Made by a program: the position numbers and the translations under genes. From contig JAMXDE010000058.1 of NCBI GenBank assembly GCA_026770025.1, forward strand, positions 310,001 to 374,000: DNA of 64,000 bases, read 5' to 3'. Shown here piece after piece: positions 52,367 through 62,701 of the stretch (positions are counted from its first letter, which is position 1; each line of letters opens with the position of its first letter). The notes under the pieces are model-generated. The model did not search any database, was not told the origin of the DNA, and saw only the letters and a list, made by a program, of their open reading frames with translations. Source of the DNA: Craspedostauros australis. Taxonomy: Eukaryota; Bacillariophyta; Bacillariophyceae; Mastogloiales; Achnanthaceae.

Positions 52367-52969
52367 GCAATGCATACATACATACGATTATTCTACATTT
52401 GACATCACATGCCACATCTATTTCTGCCAGTCGTCAGATCCCTCTATCGTGCTCTATTCCAAACGCTGCTCCTAGAAAGTTCACGCCCTGTGTTCGTTTG
52501 CAGCACATTGAATCAGCTTGTGCGTACATGAGCAACACTTGTGGCGGGTGTGGAAGTGGCCACCGCGGGAACATCTCAGTTTTTTGCCAACTATCATACG
52601 GCAGTATCTTTCGTGGCATACTTGCCGCATCAAACTCTTCTTCGTTCCACCGGATTCCCAGCCTGGCATCGGCGCTGACATCAGAGTTTGTGGCCGTTGA
52701 CTGATAATGTGCGACGGCTTCGTTGGAGTTCGCACCAGACCTGTTGATACGATTGGTCGATGCAATTGATGCTGTGAAGCGCGGCGTCCTGTGTCGTTGC
52801 AAGCATTTGTTTCAGCACGGCACCGCCTTTGTGTCTATGCACATAATGTTGTGATCCTCAAAGTCTGTCCCTGCAGTGCGCGATGCGCATGCGTGCGTGC
52901 CTTCCCACGGCAGTACATGGACCCTGCTGTTCGACACTGTACTCTTCAGCCACTTCAGTCGTCTTGACT

Positions 52970-53655
52970 GTACGGAGTTTCGAGCAGGGTACCAGCCTGG
53001 AGGCTTTGCAACGGCAACTACTCACGGAAAGTTCCATGGTCGTCGAGTTGTCGCAGAGCAACCGGCGGGGCCTTCCCACACAATGCCTCTTGGAAGTTGA
53101 TGCCTCATCGTCTTGTCCCACTGTTTGTTTTCATGATGTGAAAACGATGCGGCGAGACCACGAATAATTTGAAGAAGACGTGTGGGTTGTTCCTCGAATT
53201 CTCCATGTGGAGCTTCACTTCCTCATGTTGTCTCCTGCTCCGCTCTGCGATCCCAGCGTTGGGTCTCATTTCCGGCCTTTGGGAGGGTCATCATCGCCAT
53301 CATCGCCACCGTCGGACAGAGCTGAGTGACAACAACAATGAGCGTTCCAGCTTGAGCATGTGTTTGCGTCCTCGTCATCGTTGATTTCCCGCAATCACGA
53401 CAAATCGAGATTCGCCATTTTTCAGAGGAATCAGCCACGGATGACAGACAGACGAGAGAAGCGCGCCAAAATTCTTGACACTACCCGAAAAAGAGATTTC
53501 TTGTGCGGCGAAGCTCCCGCCAAATGACCATGACCATGTTTGCGTTGATGGAAGTGTCGCCAACATGGAAGCAGTGCCAGCCAAGCAACGAAGCGGCGAG
53601 GCAAGCAAGCAGCTGCGCGAAATGCGGTGGGGTACGCCGAACAGATTGAACAGAA
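52970..53655 (+). repeat. Diverged direct repeat, block A part 1 (partner 61227-61835)
   Basis: Shared runs include gcgccaaaattcttgacac (53462 and 61611), a tttgc(g/a)ttgatgga segment and a common 5' part (ttcga(g/a)cag(g/a)gtacc). Similarity is patchy, with many indels. Limits are approximate. Confidence 0.6.
53413..53424 (-). promoter_or_regulatory. Recurrent motif TGAAAAATGGCG, copy 4 (minus strand)
   Basis: Exact reverse-complement 12-mer within block A. No gene start is assigned on either side, so it either marks an unrecognised promoter or is fortuitous. Confidence 0.35.
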
Positions 53656-53676
53656 ACGACCAAGGTAAGAGATGAT

Positions 53677-55043
53677 GCCACCACCATGTACACCATGACC
53701 CACGCTTGCTTGTGTGATCGTGGCATCTGCAAGACCGCTGACGCTTGTCCGCCTGTCATCACAAGCACCAACTTGTGGTGCGAGCCAATGCCTCGAACAA
53801 AGATGAAGCCACTGACGTGACTGCGTTTGTTGGTTGCCTTTGTTGCTTGCGACCCATCTCATTTGGACTTGGCTGGTTGCCATCCCACCGCATTGCAAGC
53901 ATCACCATCCACACAGGCAACAAGAGTCCCCAACACCGAATCAACATCACATTGCGTGTTGGGATGGGTTGGCACCTTCAACAATCAACAAGCAGAGCGA
54001 TACCGTGCCACCTCCACTGTTCTTGCCGCACAGATCACCAACATATCATACCATGCGCATTCTATCCTGAGGCATGAGCGCCATCGTCTTGGCTCGTGAC
54101 TTCCAGAGCATCGATGCTCAACCGAGGTGATCGACAGGAACATCCGCCTCATCAAAGAAGTTGGGAGTACCACAAAGGAGGACATGTGGGTATAAGGTGC
54201 TCATGGGCCATGGATCGCTGACCGCATGCTTCTTCTACCATACGGAAACTCTGTGTCAACCATGATCCGCAATACGGCACTCGCACTCTGCATGGGGTTG
54301 CTTGTTGGTTCGTTGGTTTCTTCTGTTGCTCGTCAAGCTCTCTGGATGCTTGGGCTACGCTGGCTCGTCGGTTCTTGTCTTTCCACCACACTGGCATTGC
54401 TTGCTTCGAAGATTGGAATGGATGGTGACCCTGGCATGTGTTGCTTCAACGGCGAGTGATCGCTCCTCCTGGGACTTGGTGAAGGTCTTGACTGCAGTTT
54501 TGGCGCAATGGCGGAAGTGCAACTCCGGGAAAGATGAGAACGATAGGGCGATATGGGACGGTCGATAGAACCGCGCAGCAACCATGCTCCTCGCGGCTTC
54601 CCATCATTTCCCTCTGCCTTGTTCGCCACGTGCTCTTCGTAGATCGCCTCTTCCACAAACTTGGATTGGCTGGCATCGGCACTGTAGCTTTGGATCTGCT
54701 TGGCAGTGTGGCTTGGAGTAGAGTGCTCTGTGTGCGAATCCGGCGGCACGATGACGACCGCACCGCGACGACCGCACGGCTTGTGAAAATGGTGCTGCCA
54801 TGTGTCCATTGTCTGCGCAACGAACCAAAAACGATGCTGATGGCAGGGCATGGATGGAACCACGGACGTCCAACCTGCTCGTGAATGACATCGGCAACAT
54901 CCCTGTGTGCGTTTGTACCGCAGAGAGCGGACCAGACAAGTCGTAGACAAGGAGGTAGCATGGAAGCAGTATCCAGCCCTTCAACCTCTTGAAACATCCG
55001 GTGCCTTCATCACAGTGTTCTATTGCACGAGCAGATATAGTAC
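53677..55043 (+). repeat. Direct repeat, block A part 2 (partner 57582-58970)
   Basis: About 1.37 kb, clearly homologous to 57582-58970 along its length (atgtacaccatgacccacgc, caagcaccaacttg, gatccgcaatacggcactcg, gcagagagcggaccaga). Substitutions and small indels are frequent. Confidence 0.85.
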
Positions 55044-55661
55044 TGTGTCCTCATCCTCATCCATAACCTTGTACAGGTCCATCATGAACATCCAACTGTA
55101 CTCATCATCAGTACCATCACTCTTGGCTCTCCCACTGGAAAACACCTGGATCTCCGTCATCAGTTGGGGTTGTAGAATCAGTTTGCTTAAATCTAGACGA
55201 GTGAACATATCCTTCTCACTTTCAGCTGTCACTCTCATTGCTGCATCCTTCAACACCACACAGTTGTGCTGATGAGCGATTATCAACGCATCTATCGTGG
55301 TGTCCTCTGTGAGATGCTTGTGGGCCAACTCTGCTTCAAGAACAAGCTTGAGTCGCCAGAAGCCGATCTTGTTGGCCACAAGGATCAGCTGTTGCCGATC
55401 GTCCTGCCCAGTGAGGATGGGAGTTGGCTGGTGAGAGGCATCTGTATCGTGGTGAGCGGCGGCGTTGTCACGAGGGCTGTCATCAAAGGATATCTCACCT
55501 GTGTAGATGCATTGGAGGACGTATCGGACGTGTTTTGGTTGAAGGTTGGGAAGAGGAATGGTTGTGTGGATGCGTTCAGTTCTATCGTGAGTGCCATCGT
55601 GAACGCATTGATGTTGGATTCCTTTGTCGATCAGTGTCTCAATGGATGGGATGGTGATCAT
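55020..55661 (-). CDS. BTB/POZ-domain reading frame
   Basis: 213 residues. The BTB C-terminal half is recognisable: CIYTGEISF near residue 52, then LVANKIGFWRLKLVLEAEL (the Akyxlxxlkxxcexxl helix pair) and DALIIAHQHNCVVLKDAAMR, as in the BTB-BACK transition. The first strands of BTB are missing unless the frame extends upstream: codons before the ATG (NAEVL) fit the AHxxVL position. The ankyrin frame ends at the very base where this frame begins (overlap at 55661). The two probably form one ankyrin-BTB gene joined by an unrecognised short intron or split by a frameshift. BTB proteins of this kind often recruit cullin-3 ligases (family knowledge only). Confidence 0.6.
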   Translation of the reverse strand: MITIPSIETLIDKGIQHQCVHDGTHDRTERIHTTIPLPNLQPKHVRYVLQCIYTGEISFDDSPRDNAAAHHDTDASHQPTPILTGQDDRQQLILVANKIGFWRLKLVLEAELAHKHLTEDTTIDALIIAHQHNCVVLKDAAMRVTAESEKDMFTRLDLSKLILQPQLMTEIQVFSSGRAKSDGTDDEYSWMFMMDLYKVMDEDEDTVLYLLVQ

Positions 55662-56833
55662 CAGGACTTCGGCGTTTGTCTTGATTGGTTGCTGTTAGTT
55701 GCCCTGTCCACACAAGAAGATGGTGTCTGTCCTGTTCCCAGTTTAGAAGGATTGAGTCGGTCTTCTCCAATGCTGACGTTGATCCTCTTGTGGCTGCTGT
55801 GCTTGTGTTCATTCTCTTGGCTCTTTCGTTTCAACTGCTGTCTCAACTGTGCTTGTGGTTGTTCATTTCCTTGTTCGTTTTGTTGTAAGTGTTGTTGCAG
55901 TTGTTGCAATTGTGGGTGAGCTGAAGGCGAAAGTCCTCTAATGAGGGACTCGATACACTCCAGCTTGCCGTTGGCGCATGCCTTATGAAGGGGAGTGGAG
56001 CCTTCACCGTCTTTGCAGTTGACGTCAGCCCCACATGATCTGATGAGGTACTCCACACGCTCCAGCTGGCCATTGTTGCATGCGCCATGAAGGGGAGTGG
56101 AGCCTTTACCGTCTTTGCAGTTGACGTCAGCCCCGCATGATTTGATGAGGTACTCCACACGCTCCAGCTGGCCATTGTTGCATGCGCCATGAAGGGGAGT
56201 GTAACCAAACATGCCTTTGCAGTTGACGTCAGCCCCACATGATTTGATGAGGTACTCCACACGCTCCAGGTGGCCATTGTTGCATGCCTGATGAAGGGGA
56301 GTGTAACCAAAGTCGTCTTTGCAGTTGACGTCAGCCCCACATGATTTGATGAGGTACTTCACACGCTCCAGGTGGCCATTGTTGCATGCCTGATGAAGGG
56401 GAGTGCGACCAAACATGCCTTTGCAGTTGACGTCAGCCCCACATGATTTGATGAGGTACTTCACACGCTCCAGGTGGCCATTGTTGCATGCCTGATGAAG
56501 GGGAGTGTAACCAAAGTCGTCTTTGCAGTTGACGTCAGCCCCGCATGATTTGATGAGGTACTCCACACGCTCCAGGTGGCCATTGTTGCATGCGCCATGA
56601 AGGGGAGTGTAACCAAACATGCCTTTGCAGTTGACGTCAGCCCCACATGATTTGATGAGGTACTCCACACACTCCAGGTGGCCATTGTTGCATGCGCCAT
56701 GAAGGGGAGTGTGACCAAACATGTCTTGGCGGTTGATGTCAACTCCTTCATTCTGCTTCTTCCATTCCTTCAACACCGACAAGTCGCCTCTGTTGGCAGC
56801 ACCAAGGAGTTGTTCGTTCGTAACATTCGGCAT
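55661..56833 (-). CDS. Ankyrin-array protein with near-identical 34-residue repeats
   Basis: 390 residues from ATG 56833. After a 36-residue cap (LLGAANRGDLSVLKEW) there are eight ankyrin-type repeats (motif TPLHxACNNGxLERVEYLIK then SCGADVNCK). The unit is 34 residues, one longer than the canonical 33, because of a 102-bp DNA repeat with very few differences between copies. A Gln-rich and basic tail follows (HPQLQQLQQHLQQNEQ, KRKSQENEHKHSSHKR), perhaps nuclear. The frame ends at a TGA directly where the BTB frame on the same strand opens, so this may be the N-terminal half of an ankyrin-BTB protein. The identity of the repeats suggests recent unequal crossing over. Confidence 0.7.
   Translation of the reverse strand: MPNVTNEQLLGAANRGDLSVLKEWKKQNEGVDINRQDMFGHTPLHGACNNGHLECVEYLIKSCGADVNCKGMFGYTPLHGACNNGHLERVEYLIKSCGADVNCKDDFGYTPLHQACNNGHLERVKYLIKSCGADVNCKGMFGRTPLHQACNNGHLERVKYLIKSCGADVNCKDDFGYTPLHQACNNGHLERVEYLIKSCGADVNCKGMFGYTPLHGACNNGQLERVEYLIKSCGADVNCKDGKGSTPLHGACNNGQLERVEYLIRSCGADVNCKDGEGSTPLHKACANGKLECIESLIRGLSPSAHPQLQQLQQHLQQNEQGNEQPQAQLRQQLKRKSQENEHKHSSHKRINVSIGEDRLNPSKLGTGQTPSSCVDRATNSNQSRQTPKS
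55921..56725 (-). repeat. 102-bp tandem array encoding ankyrin repeats
   Basis: About eight units. Alternating variants (gcctttgcag against gtctttgcag; gcgccatga against gcctgatga) suggest a higher-order two-unit pattern. Limits approximate. Confidence 0.85.
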
Positions 56834-57581
56834 TCTGAGAGGATGGTCGATGGTTGCTGGACGATTGACGTTGGACGTTGAACGTTGAACGATGGGCGTT
56901 GGATTGGCTGTCGAGGAAATGTGTCGTCTGAGCTACCTATGGCAGAGATGTCGATCGTGGTGTCTTCAATAGCTTGTATTAGGATGAGTACTATTCACGT
57001 TGTGATGACAATGAGTGGCAATTCGATGTCTGTTGTTGATGTGCTCGAGTGTGTTGTTGTCTTGTTCGCACGTGTCCTCTCTTTCTCTCGTTGCGCACAA
57101 GCATCGTCGTGTTTGCCTCCTTCTCTTGATCGCACCCCTCTCTGGTTCGTGCGGCTTGGATCCTCCTGTTCCCATCCATCACGAGTATGTACTACTACTT
57201 CTACGACTAGTAGTACATGAACAACAACAAGAAGGAAGACAACAGAGGGTTCTGACAACAACAGGGTTCTGTTGTGTGGCATTGTCGAAAACGAGAATCT
57301 TCGACTGATACGACTATGAGTCAGATCACCGAAGAAGATCAATGACTGTGTTGACATCTGTCGAAGCACAACGAATGCGAAAGATTGTTGATGGTCATAC
57401 CCAAGTGGTTCGAAATGGTCGTTGGGTGTTTCCATTGGTCTGAACGGTCTTTCGGTCTTGAGTCTGCCTCCAACAACTCGACTTCAGTCACAATCAACAC
57501 CACAACAATTTGAAACAAACAACACGGAAGTCTTTGGATGCAGATACACAGAGATACAGAGAGACAGAGGGAGCTGCCATC
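56834..57581. other. Upstream region of the ankyrin-array gene
   Basis: About 750 bp with no credible gene. Repeated gttg-rich words lie directly before the start (ttgacgttggacgttgaacgttg at 56867-56889), along with TACTACT/TAGTAG palindromic bits near 57186-57220. Confidence 0.45.
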
Positions 57582-58970
57582 ACCACCACCATGTACACCA
57601 TGACCCACGCTTGCTTGTGTTATCGTGGCATCTGCAAGACACGATTGCCCGCCTGTCATCACAAGCACCAACTTGAGGTTCGAACCAATGCCTCGAACAA
57701 CGATGAAGCCACTGATGTGACTGCGTTTGTTGGTTGCCTTTGTTGGTTGCCTTCGTTGGTCGCGACCCACCTCATTTGGATTTGGCTGGTTGCCATCCCA
57801 CCGCATTGCAACCATCACCATCCGCACAGGCAACAAGAGTCCTCAACATCCAACCAACACCCCATTGCGTATTGGGATGGGTTGGCACCTTCAGCAATCA
57901 ACAGGCGGAGCGATACCGTGCCGCCTCCACTGTTCCTGCTGCATGGACCACCAACATACAATACCATGCACGTTCTATCCACAGGCACGAGCGCCGCCGT
58001 CTTGGCTCGTGACTTCCAGAGCATCGATGCCCAACCGAGGTGATCGACAGGAACATCCGTCTCATCAACGAAGTTGGGAGCACCACGAAGGAGGACATGT
58101 GGAGATACGGTATCCATGGGCCATGGATTGCTGACCGTGTGCTTCTTGTACCATACGAAAACTCTGTGTCAACCATGATCCGCAATACGGCACTCGCACT
58201 CTGCATGGGGTTGCTCGTTGGTTGGTTCGTTGGTTGGTGTCTTCTTTTGCTCGTCAAGCTCTCAGGATGCTTGGACTGCGCTGTCTCGTCGGTTCTTGTC
58301 TTTCCGCCACGCTGGCACTGCTCGCTTCGAAGATTGGAATGAATGGTGACCCTGGCATTTGTTGCTCCAACGGCGAGTGATCACTCCTCCTGGGACTTGG
58401 CGAGGGTCTCAGCTGCAGTGTTGGCACAATGGTGGGAACGCAACTCATGGAGAGATGAGGACAATAGCGTGATACGGGACGGTCGATGGAATCGCGCAGC
58501 AACCATGCTCCTCGCGGCTTCTCACCATTTCTCTCTGCCTTGTTCGCCATGTGCTCTTCGTAGATCGTCTCTTCCACAAACTTGGATCGGCTGGCATCGG
58601 CACTGTAGCTTTGAATCGGCTTGGCAGTGTGTGACTTGGAGTGGAGAGTGCTCTGTGTGTGAATCCGGTGGCACGGTGACGACCGCACTGCGACGACCGC
58701 ACAGCTTGTGAAAATGCTGCTGCCATGCGTCCATTGTCTGTGCAACGAACCAACAACGATGCTCATGGCAGAGTGCGGATGGAACCACAGATGTCCAATC
58801 TGCTCGTGAATGACATCGACAACATCCCTGTGTGCGTTTGTACCGCAGAGAGCGGACCAGACTCGTCGTACACAAGGTGGAGGCAGTGTGAGAGCAGTAT
58901 CCAGCCCTTCAATCTCTTGAAACATCCGGTGACTTCATCACAGCGTTCTATTGCACAAGCAGATATAGTG
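57582..58970 (+). repeat. Direct repeat, block B (partner 53677-55043)
   Basis: Second copy of the 1.4-kb block. It ends with cagatatagtgc, the sequence that in block A includes the last codons of the BTB frame, so block B is cut at the BTB gene's 3' end. Confidence 0.85.
58254..58925 (-). CDS. Doubtful 223-codon ORF in block B
   Basis: Continuous frame from ATG 58925. In block A the same frame is broken by an indel into two overlapping frames. The composition is mixed (Cys/His/Arg/Ser), no domain is recognised, and conserved words such as SKFVEExIYEEHxANKAE and PSPSPRRSDHSPLxQ are shared by both blocks. It could be a decaying gene, or an antisense shadow of unknown plus-strand sequence. Kept at low confidence because it is the longest frame in the block. 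Confidence 0.25.
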   Translation of the reverse strand: MFQEIEGLDTALTLPPPCVRRVWSALCGTNAHRDVVDVIHEQIGHLWFHPHSAMSIVVGSLHRQWTHGSSIFTSCAVVAVRSSPCHRIHTQSTLHSKSHTAKPIQSYSADASRSKFVEETIYEEHMANKAERNGEKPRGAWLLRDSIDRPVSRYCPHLSMSCVPTIVPTLQLRPSPSPRRSDHSPLEQQMPGSPFIPIFEASSASVAERQEPTRQRSPSILRA

Positions 58971-60012
58971 CATGCGGTACTGTTCCAAGCATACGTAGAG
59001 AAGTACAGTCTATTTGTAGGTGCATTACATTACAGCGACGTGAGTCTACCATACCTCTATGAGCATGATACAAATACGGAGCGGCCCATCCATCTCATCT
59101 TATTCCATCCCATCATGTCGTGATGCATCACGGGGTGTGAGTGTTGGTACCATTCATCAAGGGATGGCGGCACTGAGACGCGCTCTTGTTCCTGACCGCT
59201 TTCTTTGGTGTGAGTTGCAGTGGCTTTGTGTCAGATATCTTCTCATGGTAGACAGCATCGCGTGTCGACGATCTGCTTCGTCCACGGCGATTTGATTGAA
59301 GGCCCCGCGTGATGACGAACGTTTATTGCCATGTTGTTGTTTGCCATGCCGTCCATTTTCACCTCGCTCATTGCTGTGCCGTTCGATGCTGTAATTTCGA
59401 TATTCTCTTGATCTGCTTCGTTGTCGCGTCGATGGTGATCGTTCATCGGAGGACTTCCTTTGCTGATCTTCGCCAACTTCCTCGGACATGCTTTCTGGAA
59501 GGTGAACCCTTGCGCCTTTGCAAACCAGTACCGGTGGAGTGCGCATTTGAGTTGGCTTCGCGTGAACGCGAGGCTGCGTTCATATCATCCGAGCTGCCAG
59601 GTGTTCGTTGTCGCCGTGATGATGGCGATGAGTCCATCGATACTTGCGCAGTTCTTCGACGACTCCGCACCGATGGCGAGCGGCAGCTTCTTCCAGAGGA
59701 GGATGTGTGAATTTCTCCGTCGCGACGATGACACAATGATGGCGAACGCTCCGCACTCTTTGATCTTGGCGATGTCGCGTGCGGCTTGCCACTGGTGTGC
59801 TGTGCGCTTCCCCGCCGATGCCGTGGCGACGGTGATATCGATGGTAATACCGATGGTAATATCAATGGTGATGGTGATGACACGTCTCTTGTTTTGCTGG
59901 AGTGGTGATGTCGGGGCCCATTGCCAAGCACCTTGGAGATCCTTTCCTTGATCGCTTCTCATCACGCAGAACACCCGTACTTCGTCCGTGTGAACGTCGT
60001 TGCTTTGAGTCT
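58971..60012. other. Region with overlapping Ser/Arg-rich minus-strand frames
   Basis: Minus-strand frames at 59157-59546, 59443-59931 and 59585-60016 overlap. Two are SR-rich (RQRSRSREYRNYS; SPRSKSAERSPS). They might be downstream exons of the minus-strand gene at 60013-61191, but I cannot place splice sites. The ITIDITIGITIDI-like run at about 59835-59880 comes from a simple repeat. Confidence 0.3.
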
Positions 60013-61191
60013 TCACTTGGGCGCAACGAACTGCGTGCGGATCTGTTGCAAGAGGGAGCCACCCGGTCCTTCTTGCTCGATTGCAATTCGATTCCCAAAC
60101 TCAAGGCTCCAGGACTGGATGGGGCTTGGGGTTGTGGCCGAGACACCTCCATGTTGGTGTTCGCATTCGAACTGTTGAAGATTGAGTTTGGATTTGGACT
60201 GTGTTAATGATGGCGACGATGATGGCGCCTTTGCGGATGCTTTGGTCAAGGCAAGATCGGCCAATTGCGATGATCGAGATTCGAGAGATGGTTGTTGCTT
60301 CGATTTGGCAGGATTGGTTGACGACACTTCACGTAATGGTGATCGTTTGGCCTTGAGGATGCTTTCCAACGTCGACCTGCGCTTGTTCAACGACGAAGAC
60401 TGTTGTCTCTCTTCATGTGTGCGGCTGAAGGGGGCTGGTGTAGATGCCGCGCTCCAACCTCCAGGCGTGACAGGGGCCGCCAAGCTTCTCCCACCGTTCG
60501 TTGCAGCAGCACTTGTCGCAACGTCGACGCTGTCGTGGAGACTTGGCAGATTGGAGCGTGACTCCAGGCTCTCACTGCGTGACGTCTCCGTTGTCGCAGC
60601 TCGAGGTGGAGCCAGGGTGCTGGCTGCACTCATCGCGCCTGATGTGTCTGATGTGTATGTTGTGCCTGGCATGCGGTGTCCATCCTTCAAGAATTCCAAA
60701 CTCTTGCTCCCCGATTTGTCGCTACTGGTCATTCTGTTGGAATTCGTTCTTGGCCTTGGCCTGTATCTCCGACTCTGGGCAAGCTTCGTCTTGTCTTGGT
60801 TGATCCGTTCGCAGGTTGCGCCAAGTGCTGGGGCTGTGGCGAAGCTGAGTCCATCTGGGGTGTTTGGCACCGGTATCGATTCGTTGGTGTTGAACTTGCT
60901 GGGATCAAAGGAGCTGGATGACATCTCGTGATCTTGCATGTCGAGCATCTCCAGACTCTTCACATGTGATCGTTTCACAGCCGAAGCTTTCGCATCTTTT
61001 GCTGTGTTTCTACTGGCCCTGCTTGGTGTATCTGTGCTGAAACTCGCACGGCGACCTGATTTTGCAGCTGCTTTGGCCTCATTGGCGAATCTGATGGGCT
61101 TGCTCGCCTTCGATTTCGTGTCAGCCTGTTGCGGTTGCTTGGTCTCCGTTTGCTTCTCTGCTATCAGTCTGACACCGTCCTCTTCTACCAA
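60013..61191 (-). CDS. Disordered Ser/Ala/Lys-rich protein, 5' end unresolved
   Basis: 392 open codons on the minus strand. The frame has no ATG at its 5' end (upstream stop, then TTG); the first ATG is near 60948. Either translation starts there (~311 residues) or 61191 is inside an exon with an acceptor such as gttggtag. Composition is typical of phosphorylated disordered proteins: repeated S-L-E motifs (VKSLEMLDM, SKSLEFLKDG, SESLESRSN, STLESILKAK, PSLESRSS) spaced through the chain, each with a basic residue before it. These may be short linear binding motifs. No domain is recognised. Confidence 0.5.
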   Translation of the reverse strand: MVEEDGVRLIAEKQTETKQPQQADTKSKASKPIRFANEAKAAAKSGRRASFSTDTPSRASRNTAKDAKASAVKRSHVKSLEMLDMQDHEMSSSSFDPSKFNTNESIPVPNTPDGLSFATAPALGATCERINQDKTKLAQSRRYRPRPRTNSNRMTSSDKSGSKSLEFLKDGHRMPGTTYTSDTSGAMSAASTLAPPRAATTETSRSESLESRSNLPSLHDSVDVATSAAATNGGRSLAAPVTPGGWSAASTPAPFSRTHEERQQSSSLNKRRSTLESILKAKRSPLREVSSTNPAKSKQQPSLESRSSQLADLALTKASAKAPSSSPSLTQSKSKLNLQQFECEHQHGGVSATTPSPIQSWSLEFGNRIAIEQEGPGGSLLQQIRTQFVAPK

Positions 61192-61812
61192 CTCCGATCG
61201 TCATGACCTCATGACCTCATGACCTCATGAAGGTTCGAACAGAGTACCTATCAGGCTGGACGCTTGGCTGTGGCAACTCCCAGAGTAGATCGTGCTCATG
61301 GAAGGTTCCATAGTATTACTCATAGTCGTAGGATGGGTGGGTCAAGGTACGGAGCAACTGGCGAGCCTTCCCACAGTTCCTCTTGGATGTCGATGACTCA
61401 TCATCTTGTCATCTTGTCTGGCTGTTTGTGTTATTGGTGGTGGTACCAATGTGAAGGGATGCAGCATCATTGGAGTGGTCGCCATCGCCATCGTCGAACC
61501 GAGTTGCGTTCCATGAAGACAACGCATTGGTGATGTTGGTTGTGAGTGTGTGCGTGCGTCACTGGTTGAATGAACAACGGACGGCAGACAGACGAGTACT
61601 CAACAAACGCGCCAAAAATTCTTGACACCACCCGAAACAACGAATCTTCGATTTTGCGCCACGATCCATCAAACAACACCAACACAACAAGAGAGAGAGA
61701 GAGAGAGAGATGAAATGGCATGAGTATGTTTGCATTGATGGAGGTATCAGCCAACACTGAGACATTGTCTGTCAAGCAATGAAGTAATCAAGCAAGCGGC
61801 GGCTGCGCAAAT
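61192..61812. other. Duplicated upstream region (block C part 1)
   Basis: About 620 bp. Starts with four tandem copies of gacctcat (61204-61229). From 61227 it aligns patchily to 52970-53655. It holds gcgccaaaaattcttgac at 61611 and an AG dinucleotide run at 61691-61709. No gene is recognised. Confidence 0.5.
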
Positions 61813-61835
61813 ATGGCACGCCAACCAGAATCAAC
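61227..61835 (+). repeat. Diverged direct repeat, block C part 1 (partner 52970-53655)
   Basis: Shares the E2F-like gcgccaaa(a)attcttgacac word, ttgatgga..t..gccaaca and aagcaagc.gc.gctgcgcaaat with block A. Approximate limits. Confidence 0.6.
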
Positions 61836-61989
61836 GAAGGCGGCCATTGCAAGGGACGATGATGATGCCGATGATGATGACGCTGATGATGATGATGAGT
61901 GGCAAGCGGCGACAAACAGCGATCTCAAACGTGTCACATCACTCAGCGACATCCGACAGGAAGATATCACACAAACTGCTCCGGAGTAG
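61813..61989 (+). CDS. Small acidic ORF, possible first exon
   Basis: 58 codons with an Asp-run (RDDDDADDDDADDDDEW) followed by a helical-looking polar segment (SDLKRVTSLSDIRQEDI). It begins inside the part-1 duplication; block A has instead a gtaaga donor-like site at the equivalent place. It may be a stand-alone peptide or part of a spliced gene. Low confidence. Confidence 0.25.
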   Translation: MARQPESTKAAIARDDDDADDDDADDDDEWQAATNSDLKRVTSLSDIRQEDITQTAPE

Positions 61990-62149
61990 AGAATATCTTG
62001 GGACGTGGGCAATGGCAGCGCCAACAACAGAACCCAACAGCCATGGCAAGACATGTCATGGCCCATGGTGCGGTCTGGATTCAAGTCATCACCAGCAGCG
62101 TGCTCGCACATAAACGTCCGATGCGCTGTCGGAGACGGAGATTCAGCAC

Positions 62150-62419
62150 ATGTTGGACGGGTGCATCTGTGAGATCGGACTCAGCAGCTTCTTCCGACAC
62201 CAACAGAGCCTGTTGTTCGGAGATGTTCCTCAGTTTCTACAACATGCGCCGCAACCAGCCACGCCTGTTCATACCAATGCTCAAAAAGATGCGTCGCAGC
62301 CACAAACCGCAAACAATGAGACAGAGGCATGCTCTCATCGGATCCACAGATCAAAGAAATCGTGTGCTATGACGTCGGCAACTTCTCCCATTGCTCGTCA
62401 TCTTTGTCGGCCATATTGA
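62150..62419 (+). CDS. Small ORF, possible exon
   Basis: 89 codons. The first half (CICEIGLSSFFRHQQSLL) has folded-protein composition and the codons just upstream in frame (ALSETEIQ) continue it, so the true exon may start before the ATG. An in-frame TAA lies at about 62112. Not recognised. Confidence 0.25.
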   Translation: MLDGCICEIGLSSFFRHQQSLLFGDVPQFLQHAPQPATPVHTNAQKDASQPQTANNETEACSHRIHRSKKSCAMTSATSPIARHLCRPY

Positions 62420-62701
62420 CAACCAGGCAGCAGCTGACGTGAGCTTGTGTCCTGTGCAACATCATGCACGAACTGCAGCACCACCACCACCAACAACAAC
62501 AAGCTGACAGCCGTAGCACATCCCGCTCCGTCACGTTGGATTCGATTCCTACAAGGCATGCATGATGCCCGTGGGGTCCACCATCGTTTCCCACAAAAAC
62601 TCCGCTCACATCATCGACACCAACGAACGCGGAAACCATAGGATCGGCAATGACGACCATGACGATGACAGCGGTGGCTGAACCATCGTCTTCATGTCGC
62701 A

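Larger units (their letters stand above)
52367..55019. other. Duplicated region without a secure gene (block A)
   Basis: Downstream of the ankyrin gene. Minus-strand frames at 52434-52802 and 54333-54997 and plus-strand frames at 52883-53167 have some protein-like composition but no domain. The 54446-54997 and 54333-54950 frames together correspond to one continuous frame in the second copy (58254-58925), so an indel has shifted the frame here. Minus-strand TGAAAAATGGCG lies at 53413-53424. Confidence 0.4.

Noticed and set aside
57670-57690. GGTTCGAACC word resembling a tRNA T-arm
   Set aside because: No cloverleaf can be drawn around it, and the homologous position in block A lacks the word.
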